Shown here in pieces: positions 55,387 through 64,000 of a stretch of 64,000 nucleotides of DNA. Under the pieces are notes generated by a model. The model worked only from the letters and a program-made list of their open reading frames with translations. It did no database searches and was not told the DNA's origin. A program made the translations under genes and the position numbers. This DNA comes from Winogradskyella sp. (GTDB taxonomy: Bacteria > Bacteroidota > Bacteroidia > Flavobacteriales > Flavobacteriaceae), in NCBI GenBank assembly GCA_030149175.1, contig JASBSA010000099.1:1-64000 (forward strand), given 5' to 3'. Each line of letters begins with the position of its first letter. Position 1 is the stretch's first letter.

Positions 55387-56381
55387 ATAATAAACTTGTT
55401 TTCCCTAGCATGCTCAATGGCCTGCGAACTACTTTCTACCAACAACATTTTTGTAGTTTTATAATTATCCACAAGACTCTTTACACGAAGCATTTTCTTT
55501 TTGTGCTTAACGCTACGTAGGTATATAGCTAAAATTCTATTAGGGAATTTTTCTGCTATTTTTATATAGATATCTGGATCGTGTTCGCCACTATCACCAA
55601 TTAAAATGAACGGTAAATTAGGATAGGTCTTCAGCAAATTTAATATTTCTTTTTGCTTTTGTGGTTTTTCATCTTGGGGTTGTTTTCTAAGAAGATTACT
55701 AAAATTCCTTAATAAAATTGGGCCTTTAGGAAATTTATGTTGTCTTAAAAACAACTCGAGATAACGGTATAAGTTCCAAGGGCTATGACTCACATAAAAA
55801 ATAGGATTGGCATTTTTTCCTGAGGCTCCTCGATGAAGTTTATGATAAAAATCTGCAGCTCCTTCTAGTGGAATTCTATTTTTGGCGTGTTTAAATACCG
55901 AATTATAAATCACTTTCCATTTTAAAGTACTTACCACACCTGTATGAATTATAGTATCATCTATATCACTTACAACACCAAATTGAGCATTAGTTGAAGG
56001 TATCAGTATTTCTCCAGGAAATCTATTGTCATTTTGAATAGTTCTCTTGATGTTTACATCGTTATAAGATAATTCAAAAGGCAACCAACCTTCGTCATTA
56101 GTAAGTTTAGATAACTCGGCTAAATTGGCTTCAACTTTATAATAACCATCTCTATCCGTTTGTCCTTTTAAAACACTTCCATTTGGTAATTTTATATTGA
56201 CACCAACGTTTTTAATTTCATCAGTTTCAAACCGTTTCCAAGTGTTAACAATGAGATGCCAAGTATTCTGATTTTCGAGATCAATAGACTCATCTTCTAA
56301 AGCTCTTCCACGTGCATAGAAGTGGGTATCTGTACCATACCCTTGAAATGCAATAATTTGAAGCGGATCTTTTTTTAACAT
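55383..56381 (-). CDS. App1-type phosphatidate phosphatase domain protein (DUF2183)
   Basis: VVSDIDDTIIHTGVVS, YVSHSPWNLYRYLE, LIGDSGEHDPDIY. Confidence 0.88.
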   Translation of the reverse strand: MLKKDPLQIIAFQGYGTDTHFYARGRALEDESIDLENQNTWHLIVNTWKRFETDEIKNVGVNIKLPNGSVLKGQTDRDGYYKVEANLAELSKLTNDEGWLPFELSYNDVNIKRTIQNDNRFPGEILIPSTNAQFGVVSDIDDTIIHTGVVSTLKWKVIYNSVFKHAKNRIPLEGAADFYHKLHRGASGKNANPIFYVSHSPWNLYRYLELFLRQHKFPKGPILLRNFSNLLRKQPQDEKPQKQKEILNLLKTYPNLPFILIGDSGEHDPDIYIKIAEKFPNRILAIYLRSVKHKKKMLRVKSLVDNYKTTKMLLVESSSQAIEHARENKFII

Positions 56382-56405
56382 CTATTAATCTTAATATGTA
56401 AAAAT

Positions 56406-56434
56406 AAAAAAACCACGCTGTTTAGCGTGGTTTT
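56406..56434. terminator. Intrinsic terminator
   Basis: AAAAAACCACGCT-gttt-AGCGTGGTTTT. Confidence 0.88.
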
Positions 56435-56454
56435 AATTATTAGTTATTCAAAAA

Positions 56455-58854
56455 TCATTCTTTAGTGATTTTAATGTCTTCTATTACTTTTTCAACTTTA
56501 TCTGCACTTGTTTTAACAGTTGCTTCAAAAGCCTCTAATTCTTTTTTTACTTCAGCTTCTGTACCTTCAAAAGTAATCACTTCAGAAACTTTTTTACCAT
56601 CTTTCGTAGTAGAATAGTTTACTGTAGCTTTTGCCATATCTTTTGACTCTACTGTCATTTCTATTGAAACTTCATCTTCATTGTTAGCCAAACCTTCATC
56701 AGAAGCATGACCACCTAAAATTGGTGCTATTACTAAACCAACTAAACACGTTAATTTTATTAAAATGTTCATTGAAGGCCCAGACGTATCCTTAAAAGGA
56801 TCCCCAACTGTATCACCTGTTACTGCTGCTTTATGTGCATCAGAACCTTTATATTCCATCTTTCCATTGATTTCAACACCAGCTTCGAAAGACTTCTTAG
56901 CGTTGTCCCATGCACCACCAGCATTGTTTTGAAAGATAGCCCACATTACACCACTTACACAAACACCAGCCATGTAACCACCTAGTGGTTCAGCACCAAA
57001 AACTAAACCAACGATTATAGGAGTAATGATTGTAATAAGACCTGGCAGTAACATTTCCTTTAACGCTGCTTTTGTAGAAATATCTACACATTTTGCATAT
57101 TCAGGTGTGCCAGTACCTTCCATAATACCCGGAATTTCTTTGAACTGACGACGTACTTCTTGTACCATTTCCATTGCAGCTTTACCTACAGATTGCATTG
57201 CTAAAGCAGAGAAGATCACAGGAATCATACCACCAACAAATAACATAGCTAAAACGTCTGCTTTAAAGATATTAATACCATCTATACCAGTAAAAGTAAC
57301 GTAAGCCGCAAATAAAGCTAAGGCTGTTAAAGCAGCAGAAGCAATCGCAAACCCTTTACCTACAGCAGCAGTTGTATTTCCTACTGAATCTAAAATATCT
57401 GTACGCTCACGAACGTGAGGCTCTAATTCACTCATCTCTGCAACACCACCTGCGTTATCTGCTATAGGTCCAAAAGCATCAATAGCCAATTGCATAGCAG
57501 TCGTCGCCATCATTGCTGAAGCTGCCAAAGCAACACCATAGAAACCTGCTAAGGCATAAGATCCATAAATTGCAGCTGCAAATAATATTACTGATAAGAA
57601 CGTAGATTTCATACCGACTGCTAAACCTGCTATAATGTTTGTTGCAGCACCTGTAGAACTATTTTTCACAATATCTAAAACTGGTTTTTTACCTAAAGAT
57701 GTATAGTGTGCCGTAACCATAGAGATTAAAGCTCCAACGGCCAATCCAATCATTGCCGCATAGAATACGTGACGTGATGGTATCATTTTTACTCCTTCAC
57801 CGAAAAATTTCATTTCCATTGTCATTGGCAGCATCCAACGGATTAAGAACCAACTTGCAATAAGTGTAATAATTATTGACACCCAGTTACCCATATCCAA
57901 TGCCTTTTGAACTTGGGCTTCTTTAGCATCGTTTGAAGAAATTCTTACCAAGAATGTTCCGATGATAGATGCTAACACTCCAACACCAGCTATCACTAAA
58001 GGTAATAATATTGGTCCCATGTTATTAAAGGCATCCGTAAACTGTGTTGTTGCAGACATGTCCTTAATAACATAGTTGCCCAATACCATAGCAGCTAGTA
58101 CCGTTGCCACATAAGATCCGAATAAATCAGCTCCCATACCTGCTACGTCACCAACATTATCACCAACATTATCTGCAATGGTTGCTGGGTTACGAGGATC
58201 ATCTTCTGGAATACCAGCTTCAACCTTACCTACTAAGTCAGCACCTACGTCTGCAGCTTTGGTATAGATACCACCACCAACTCTAGCGAATAATGCAATA
58301 GATTCAGCTCCTAATGAGAAGCCTGCTAAGGTTTCTAAAACCACAGTCATTTCATTATAGAAACTTCCCCCTTCAGTCATGAACTGACCTAAAAAGATAA
58401 AGAATAATAAACTTAAGCCTAAAACTGCTAAACCAGCCACACCAAGTCCCATTACTGTACCACCACCAAAAGATACTTTTAGTGCGTGTGGCAAACTTGT
58501 TTTAGCTGCCTCTGCAGTACGAGCATTAGCTTCTGTAGCAATACGCATACCTACATTACCTGCTAAAGCCGAAAATACAGCTCCTAAAATAAAAGCAGGA
58601 ATTATCATAACGCTAGTCGTATCAACAACCTGAGATATACCGAACAGTGCAGCTGATGCTATAATTACAAAAACTAGCAATAAACGATACTCAGCACCCA
58701 AAAAGGCCAATGCTCCTTCTTTAATGGATTTTGAGATGTTTTGCATTTTTTCGTTTCCTGCATTCTGCTTTTTTACCCATGACATTTTTATAAACATAAA
58801 AAGCAATCCGACGATTGCTAATACCATTGGTACAAAAATCATATTTGATTCCAT
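56455..58854 (-). CDS. hppA: Membrane-bound ion-translocating pyrophosphatase with extra C-terminal tail
   Basis: [48 protein letters not shown]. Confidence 0.97.
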   Translation of the reverse strand: MESNMIFVPMVLAIVGLLFMFIKMSWVKKQNAGNEKMQNISKSIKEGALAFLGAEYRLLLVFVIIASAALFGISQVVDTTSVMIIPAFILGAVFSALAGNVGMRIATEANARTAEAAKTSLPHALKVSFGGGTVMGLGVAGLAVLGLSLLFFIFLGQFMTEGGSFYNEMTVVLETLAGFSLGAESIALFARVGGGIYTKAADVGADLVGKVEAGIPEDDPRNPATIADNVGDNVGDVAGMGADLFGSYVATVLAAMVLGNYVIKDMSATTQFTDAFNNMGPILLPLVIAGVGVLASIIGTFLVRISSNDAKEAQVQKALDMGNWVSIIITLIASWFLIRWMLPMTMEMKFFGEGVKMIPSRHVFYAAMIGLAVGALISMVTAHYTSLGKKPVLDIVKNSSTGAATNIIAGLAVGMKSTFLSVILFAAAIYGSYALAGFYGVALAASAMMATTAMQLAIDAFGPIADNAGGVAEMSELEPHVRERTDILDSVGNTTAAVGKGFAIASAALTALALFAAYVTFTGIDGINIFKADVLAMLFVGGMIPVIFSALAMQSVGKAAMEMVQEVRRQFKEIPGIMEGTGTPEYAKCVDISTKAALKEMLLPGLITIITPIIVGLVFGAEPLGGYMAGVCVSGVMWAIFQNNAGGAWDNAKKSFEAGVEINGKMEYKGSDAHKAAVTGDTVGDPFKDTSGPSMNILIKLTCLVGLVIAPILGGHASDEGLANNEDEVSIEMTVESKDMAKATVNYSTTKDGKKVSEVITFEGTEAEVKKELEAFEATVKTSADKVEKVIEDIKITKE

Positions 58855-58920
58855 AAATATTTATTGAGATTAGTTATTCGCTTTTAAAACTGGGCAAAAG
58901 TAGTAAATTAATGTTAATAG

Positions 58921-58953
58921 AAAAACCCTTTTACCATCAATGTAAAAGGGTTT
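58921..58953. terminator. Intrinsic terminator between ppa and hppA
   Basis: AAACCCTTTTAC-catcaat-GTAAAAGGGTTT. Confidence 0.85.
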
Positions 58954-58977
58954 ATGTATTTTAATTGAGAGATTTAA

Positions 58978-59526
58978 CTATATCGTAAAATCTCCATTAG
59001 ACTTATGCTCACTATTGTTGTATCTCTCAATGCATTTCTTTACAATGCCACGAGCTTCCTCGGCATTTCCCCAACCATCTACGTCAACTTTTTTCTTTTC
59101 TAAGTCTTTATAAACTTGAAAAAAGTGGGTTATTTCATCTAGCCTATGAGGGTTAAGGTCACTAATATCTTCTTTTAAACTCCATATGGGATCAGAAACC
59201 GGGACGCAAACTACCTTTTCATCTGGACCTTTTTCATCTGCCATATGGAACACGCCTATTGGCTTCACCTCCATAACACACATCGGAAATGTTGGCTCGT
59301 GTCCTAAAACTAAAACATCTAAAGGGTCTCCATCTAGCGCTAACGTTTTTGGAACAAAACCATAATCGCCAGGGTACATCATTGATGAAAACAGCATCCT
59401 ATCGAAACGGATTTTCTTCAACTCAAAATCATACTCATACTTATTACGGCTTCCTTTTGGAATTTCTATTAATACGTCAAAAGTTAATTGATTATTTTTT
59501 TCCATGTGCAAAACTAAAGATTGCAA
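58978..59526 (-). CDS. ppa: Inorganic pyrophosphatase (family I)
   Basis: EIPKGSRNKYEYD, YPGDYGFVPKTLALDGDPLDVLVLG. Confidence 0.95.
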   Translation of the reverse strand: MQSLVLHMEKNNQLTFDVLIEIPKGSRNKYEYDFELKKIRFDRMLFSSMMYPGDYGFVPKTLALDGDPLDVLVLGHEPTFPMCVMEVKPIGVFHMADEKGPDEKVVCVPVSDPIWSLKEDISDLNPHRLDEITHFFQVYKDLEKKKVDVDGWGNAEEARGIVKKCIERYNNSEHKSNGDFTI

Positions 59527-59574
59527 ATATAGCCTAAGACTGATGTTTCACAAAACATCGTGATTAATTTGTGT

Positions 59575-62085
59575 CTAAAAATAAAACCCGAAACTACCTG
59601 TAATACCAAAGCGTCTAGCATCAGGATTATCCAGATAGTTTCCTCTAAAATTGAAATCTATTCTTAAGATTTTGAAAATATTGGCCACACCTACACTATA
59701 CTCATAATACATGCGAGTATCTGGTGCTATAAGGGGAAATTCTAAAGGGTTTCCTGTAGTACTTAATGCTATATTTTCATCAGACAATTCACCCCAAACA
59801 CCACGCAAACCAACAATAGCCCTAAGATTGTACTTCTTTAGAAATGGAATACGAGAGAATAAACGACCATTAAAATTATGTTCTAAATGTACCGACGTAT
59901 AGGTATCTGTTACAAACTCATAAAAATCGAGTTGAGAGAATGTATTGTAAATTGAAAAATAGGTTTGATTACCTGGTACAACACTAAGTAGCCCTAATGG
60001 GACTTCACCAAACGTTTTACCAGCTTCGATAGAGGTTACCAAACGCCCAAAACCACCAACTTGCCATGGTTGTATGTAAGAAAACTGAACTTTAGTATAA
60101 TCAAAATCACTATCAAACCAATTGCGATCTCCACGAGTAACCTGAGCAAAAAGGGTTGCAAAGTCATCATTTTTATTTTTGCGCTCTACTCCAAAACCTG
60201 TCATTTGTCGTTTTGGAAAATAGGACAGTGCCAGTCGACTTTCAAACTGTTTAATTTCTGAAGAAACACCAGTGGCTGACTCCAAATCATTATAATCTAA
60301 ACTAAATGTTGGAGATGCCGATCTTAAAGATCTAAAGCTCCCATCTAAACGGATTTCAAAATTTCTTAGCGGCTCTATTGAAAATCCCAGATTGGTTAAG
60401 TTAATGTTGGTAAGTTTATCATTGGCTCCTGCTGTGAATACTGCGTTTGAAGCTAAACTTCTTCCTAAAACATCTGTAGAACTTGTTAGACTTGCACCGA
60501 TTTGCTCTATATCTCTTCTGTTACCACCAAAAATGGTTAGTCGACTTCGTTTATCTAAAAGCCACTTTCCTGAAATTCCGTATTTAAATTTATCATCTCT
60601 AAAACCATAAGCCAAAAAACCTTCTAATCTCCAAAGATCATTTGGACCAAAGTATGTACGACCACCCGTTCTAAGACGTAAGCCTTCTACTTCATTAAAA
60701 CCGAATGTTGAAAATATTGGACCATAATCAAAGTTGATACTTGGAAATTCTACATACCCTGAAGCCAATATGCTTCCTAGATTATAAAGTCGTTTGAATT
60801 TCTTTACAGTTTTTAAAGTGTCTAGCATTTTATAAACGCCTTTTTCATCTTTATTAAGTGCCTCTAGCCTGTTCTTTTCCCAAAAGTCATCTTCTCTATT
60901 ATAAATGTCTTCATCATAGCTATAAACCACCTTATCATAGAACTTTTCATCCTTTGGTTGGTTAAATTTATAATTATCATATAACGTAGTTCGTTTACCG
61001 TAAACTCCACGTGATTTTTCTTTTTTATTCAATGCAAAGTCAGATAAAAAATAATCGCGTTTTATGAGGAATACCGAATCATTAAGCACTTCAAACTCTT
61101 GCTCTATGTAGATTTCTTTTACCCAATTGATATTGGCACTTTTGGATGCTTGAAGATTTATTTCTTTAATAGCATAGGTTGAGTCATTGACCCAAAAATC
61201 TCCTTTAAAAGTCAGTTCATTTTTTCGCCTTGGGTAGTAAATAATGTTATAACACCACTTGTTATCTATATAAGCACTGTCTGAAAGTACATAATTATAC
61301 GTTTGAATTCCTGTACGACTCAACGGACTTACAAAACTCTTATCAAAAAATTTTAAGTAGTTATTATAAATATTGTAATCAGAGTACAAGTCGTCAATAA
61401 AATCTATAATAACTTGGTTATTGCTGAATCCAGAGTTTTTATTCCCTACTAAATCTTCTCGCTTTTCATTAATGATATTATCACCATATACCTTCTTTAC
61501 AGACTCGTTTAGGAAAATTGGCAGATAGGTTTTACCCGTTACTGAAGATGTGTCAACCTCTTCAAAAACAAATTCCATTCCCTTAAACAGTTTGCTTTTT
61601 ATTAGCGAACTATCTATGGTATTAAGATCAAACTCTACTTTTTCGTATTGGTCGTATTCGTATTGGTCAAATTGGTTAAGACCATTTTGTCTTTTGCGTT
61701 CCCAGATTTTTTTTAGAATTCGTATTGCAGGGTTTTCTGAGGCCTTTTTTGACTGCTTACCACTAACGATTACAACTTCCTTCAATGACTCAGCCTCTTC
61801 TTTGAGCACAAATCTTAAATCGTAATTTACTCTTTTTGAAAGTGGATATTCTAAAACCTCATAACCGACAAAAGAGACTGTTAATGCATTCCAAGTCTCA
61901 TCAGATTCTAAATAAAATCTACCTTCCTCATTTGTTATAGTACCTTCTGTCGATCCTTTAAAAACGACATTTGCGAACGGAATCGGATCATCGTTTACAT
62001 CATACACATAACCACTTACTTTTGTTTGTGAAAAAACAGAGGTTAAGGCAATAGAGAATAGGGCTAAAAATAGTTTTAACTTCAT
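59575..62085 (-). CDS. DUF5686 / carboxypeptidase-regulatory-like outer-membrane protein
   Basis: SGYVYDVNDDPIPFANVVFKGSTEGTITNEEGRFYLE and long barrel-like C-terminus. Confidence 0.8.
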   Translation of the reverse strand: MKLKLFLALFSIALTSVFSQTKVSGYVYDVNDDPIPFANVVFKGSTEGTITNEEGRFYLESDETWNALTVSFVGYEVLEYPLSKRVNYDLRFVLKEEAESLKEVVIVSGKQSKKASENPAIRILKKIWERKRQNGLNQFDQYEYDQYEKVEFDLNTIDSSLIKSKLFKGMEFVFEEVDTSSVTGKTYLPIFLNESVKKVYGDNIINEKREDLVGNKNSGFSNNQVIIDFIDDLYSDYNIYNNYLKFFDKSFVSPLSRTGIQTYNYVLSDSAYIDNKWCYNIIYYPRRKNELTFKGDFWVNDSTYAIKEINLQASKSANINWVKEIYIEQEFEVLNDSVFLIKRDYFLSDFALNKKEKSRGVYGKRTTLYDNYKFNQPKDEKFYDKVVYSYDEDIYNREDDFWEKNRLEALNKDEKGVYKMLDTLKTVKKFKRLYNLGSILASGYVEFPSINFDYGPIFSTFGFNEVEGLRLRTGGRTYFGPNDLWRLEGFLAYGFRDDKFKYGISGKWLLDKRSRLTIFGGNRRDIEQIGASLTSSTDVLGRSLASNAVFTAGANDKLTNINLTNLGFSIEPLRNFEIRLDGSFRSLRSASPTFSLDYNDLESATGVSSEIKQFESRLALSYFPKRQMTGFGVERKNKNDDFATLFAQVTRGDRNWFDSDFDYTKVQFSYIQPWQVGGFGRLVTSIEAGKTFGEVPLGLLSVVPGNQTYFSIYNTFSQLDFYEFVTDTYTSVHLEHNFNGRLFSRIPFLKKYNLRAIVGLRGVWGELSDENIALSTTGNPLEFPLIAPDTRMYYEYSVGVANIFKILRIDFNFRGNYLDNPDARRFGITGSFGFYF

Positions 62086-62096
62086 ATTTAAAAAAC

Positions 62097-62149
62097 AAAC
62101 TTCATCAACAACCGTGCTAAAATTGTTTTTTTGGTTGTTGATGAAGTTT
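62097..62149 (-). terminator. Long hairpin (17-bp perfect stem) between pdhB and the DUF5686 gene
   Basis: AAACTTCATCAACAACC / GGTTGTTGATGAAGTTT, 19-nt loop, T-rich 3' flank on minus strand. Confidence 0.75.
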
Positions 62150-62175
62150 ATAAAACGCAGAAAACTACGATTTAT

Positions 62176-63153
62176 TTATTTATACATTACTTTTTTCACC
62201 GCTTTTACCACGTCATCGCTATTAGGCAACCACTCTTCTAAAAGTACTGGTGAATATGGTGCAGGTGTATCTGCTGTGTTAATTTTTACAACTGGTGCAT
62301 CAAGGTAATCAAATGCTTCAGATTGTACTAAGTATGTAATTTCTGTTGCTACATTACCAAACGGCCAAGCTTCTTCTAATACTACGAGACGATTAGTTTT
62401 TTTAACGGAATTAACAATCGCTTTTCTATCCATAGGTCGTACCGTACGCAAATCTATAATCTCACAAGAGATACCTTCTTTCTCTAGTTCATCAGCGGCT
62501 TTATAGGCTTCCTTTATGATTTTACCAAAGGATACTATAGTGACATCTGTACCTTCACGTTTTATATCCGCAACTCCCAATGGAATAGTATATTCACCTT
62601 CCGGAACTTCTCCTTTATCTCCATACATCTGCTCGCTTTCCATAAAAATAACAGGATCGTCATCTCTAATTGCAGATTTCAGAAGCCCTTTGGCATCATA
62701 GGGATTAGATGGTACGACCACCTTAAGCCCTGGTGTATTGGCAAACCAACTTTCAAACGCTTGCGAGTGTGTTGCTGCTAGCTGACCTGCAGATGCTGTT
62801 GGTCCTCTAAAAACAATCGGACATTTAAATTGCCCTCCAGACATTTGTCTAATTTTTGCTGCATTATTTATAATCTGATCAATACCAACTAAAGAGAAGT
62901 TAAATGTCATATACTCCACTATTGGGCGATTACCAGTCATTGTAGAACCTATGGCTATACCTGCAAAACCAAGCTCAGCAATAGGTGTATCAATAACACG
63001 TTTTGGTCCAAACTCATCTAACATACCTTTAGATGCTTTATACGCACCATTATATTCTGCAACCTCTTCACCCATAAGATAAATACTTTCATCTCTGCGC
63101 ATTTCTTCGCTCATGGCTTCAGCGATAGCTTCTCTAAATTGAATTGTCTTCAT
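62176..63153 (-). CDS. pdhB: Pyruvate dehydrogenase E1 component beta subunit
   Basis: REAIAEAMSEEMRRDESIYLMGEEVAEYNGAYKASKGMLDEFGPKRVIDTPIAE. Confidence 0.94.
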   Translation of the reverse strand: MKTIQFREAIAEAMSEEMRRDESIYLMGEEVAEYNGAYKASKGMLDEFGPKRVIDTPIAELGFAGIAIGSTMTGNRPIVEYMTFNFSLVGIDQIINNAAKIRQMSGGQFKCPIVFRGPTASAGQLAATHSQAFESWFANTPGLKVVVPSNPYDAKGLLKSAIRDDDPVIFMESEQMYGDKGEVPEGEYTIPLGVADIKREGTDVTIVSFGKIIKEAYKAADELEKEGISCEIIDLRTVRPMDRKAIVNSVKKTNRLVVLEEAWPFGNVATEITYLVQSEAFDYLDAPVVKINTADTPAPYSPVLLEEWLPNSDDVVKAVKKVMYK

Positions 63154-63222
63154 TATTCTGTTTTTAAACGAATAGCAAAAATAGCAATAAATGAAAAATT
63201 AAATAAATCAAATTTCTTTAAA

Positions 63223-63246
63223 ATTTACTATGCGTGCATAGTAAAT
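63223..63246. promoter_or_regulatory. 24-bp dyad ATTTACTATGC-GT-GCATAGTAAAT in the pdhB/etfB divergent intergenic region
   Basis: Perfect 11-bp inverted arms. Confidence 0.8.
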
Positions 63247-63363
63247 ATTCGAAATAAAATTTTTACCTTCGTAACCTCAATTTTTTGAAGTTTTACAAAT
63301 AATTAACGAAATCGTTTTAGTAGAATTTCTCACAAGTAATGTAAACTTAAATAAGATATAAGT

Positions 63364-64000
63364 ATGAAGATTTTAGTATGTATTAGCCATGTACCTGATA
63401 CAACTTCCAAAATTAATTTTACAGACGGAGATACCAAGTTTGATACTAATGGCGTTCAGTTTGTCATCAATCCTAATGACGAGTTTGGTTTAACCAGAGC
63501 CATGTGGTTTAAGGAAAAGCAAGATGCTAGCGTAGATGTTGTAAACGTAGGTGGTGCGGAAACAGAGCCTACACTAAGAAAAGCATTAGCAATTGGTGCC
63601 GATACAGCTATAAGAGTTAACACTGAAGCCACAGATGGATTTTCTGTAGCAAAGCAATTAGCAAAAGTGGTTAATGATGGTGGTTACGATTTGGTTATAG
63701 CTGGAAGAGAATCTATAGATTACAATGGCGGCATGGTTCCTGGTATGCTAGCAGCTATGACTGGTGCCAATTTTGTAACTAACTGTATATCTCTAGAAAT
63801 TGACGGTACAAGTGCAAAAGCAGTAAGAGAGATTGATGGAGGTAAAGAAACTGTAAGTACGTCGCTACCGTTAGTTATCGCAGGGCAAAAAGGTATTGTT
63901 GAAGAAAGTGATCTTCGCATACCTAACATGAGAGGTATTATGATGGCTCGTAAAAAACCCTTAAATGTAGTTGAACCAATAGATGTTACTTCAGAAACTA
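63364..64000 (+). CDS. etfB: Electron transfer flavoprotein beta subunit (partial, runs off window end)
   Basis: Translated by eye: MKILVCISHVPDTTSKINFTDGDTKFDTNGVQFVINPNDEFGLTRA...VIAGRESIDYNGGMVPGMLA; absent from ORF track because no stop in window. Confidence 0.93.
   Translation, partial: MKILVCISHVPDTTSKINFTDGDTKFDTNGVQFVINPNDEFGLTRAMWFKEKQDASVDVVNVGGAETEPTLRKALAIGADTAIRVNTEATDGFSVAKQLAKVVNDGGYDLVIAGRESIDYNGGMVPGMLAAMTGANFVTNCISLEIDGTSAKAVREIDGGKETVSTSLPLVIAGQKGIVEESDLRIPNMRGIMMARKKPLNVVEPIDVTSET

Noticed and set aside
62114-62308. 64-aa plus-strand ORF
   Set aside because: Overlaps the long hairpin and is antisense to pdhB.
1-64000. CRISPR arrays, tRNA/rRNA genes, prophage, IS transposases or known anti-phage systems
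   Set aside because: None seen on reading both strands; short dispersed hairpins lack the regular spacing of CRISPR.

Overview
This looks like a low-GC Flavobacteriaceae chromosome segment (gliding genes gldA/B/C, T9SS sorting domain, GLPGLI proteins, TAnnTTTG-type promoters). Most of it is core metabolism: a phenylacetate-CoA catabolic operon (tetR-paaE-paaA-paaB-paaC-paaD-VOC-paaG), dnaG, nadE, queA, rlmN, an aroA cluster, a pheA/aminotransferase/tyrA/DAHP synthase-chorismate mutase operon, a metY-metX-hom operon divergent from metK, an OMP/GLPGLI locus divergent from a two-component system, hppA/ppa, and pdhB/etfB. I saw no CRISPR array, tRNA, rRNA or transposase. The most interesting signals are non-coding or sub-ORF-threshold. 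(1) A complete transcription attenuator precedes pheA: a 22-aa leader peptide MIHTAKTYYNWFYFFFTERNEA, a terminator ending 3 nt before the pheA ATG, and an exactly complementary antiterminator. (2) A SAM-II-like pseudoknot sits upstream of metK, divergent from a textbook SAM-I riboswitch upstream of metY, so two different SAM-sensing RNA architectures share one intergenic region. (3) Three GTTAAC palindromes at exactly 10-bp spacing lie between the two-component system and the GLPGLI operon. (4) Short dispersed palindromic repeats are nested in one another and have been absorbed in-frame into coding genes (twice in aroA, once in paaD). (5) A LuxR-type response regulator has Glu at the phospho-acceptor Asp position. 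All calls were made by eye; no searches or folding programs were run.
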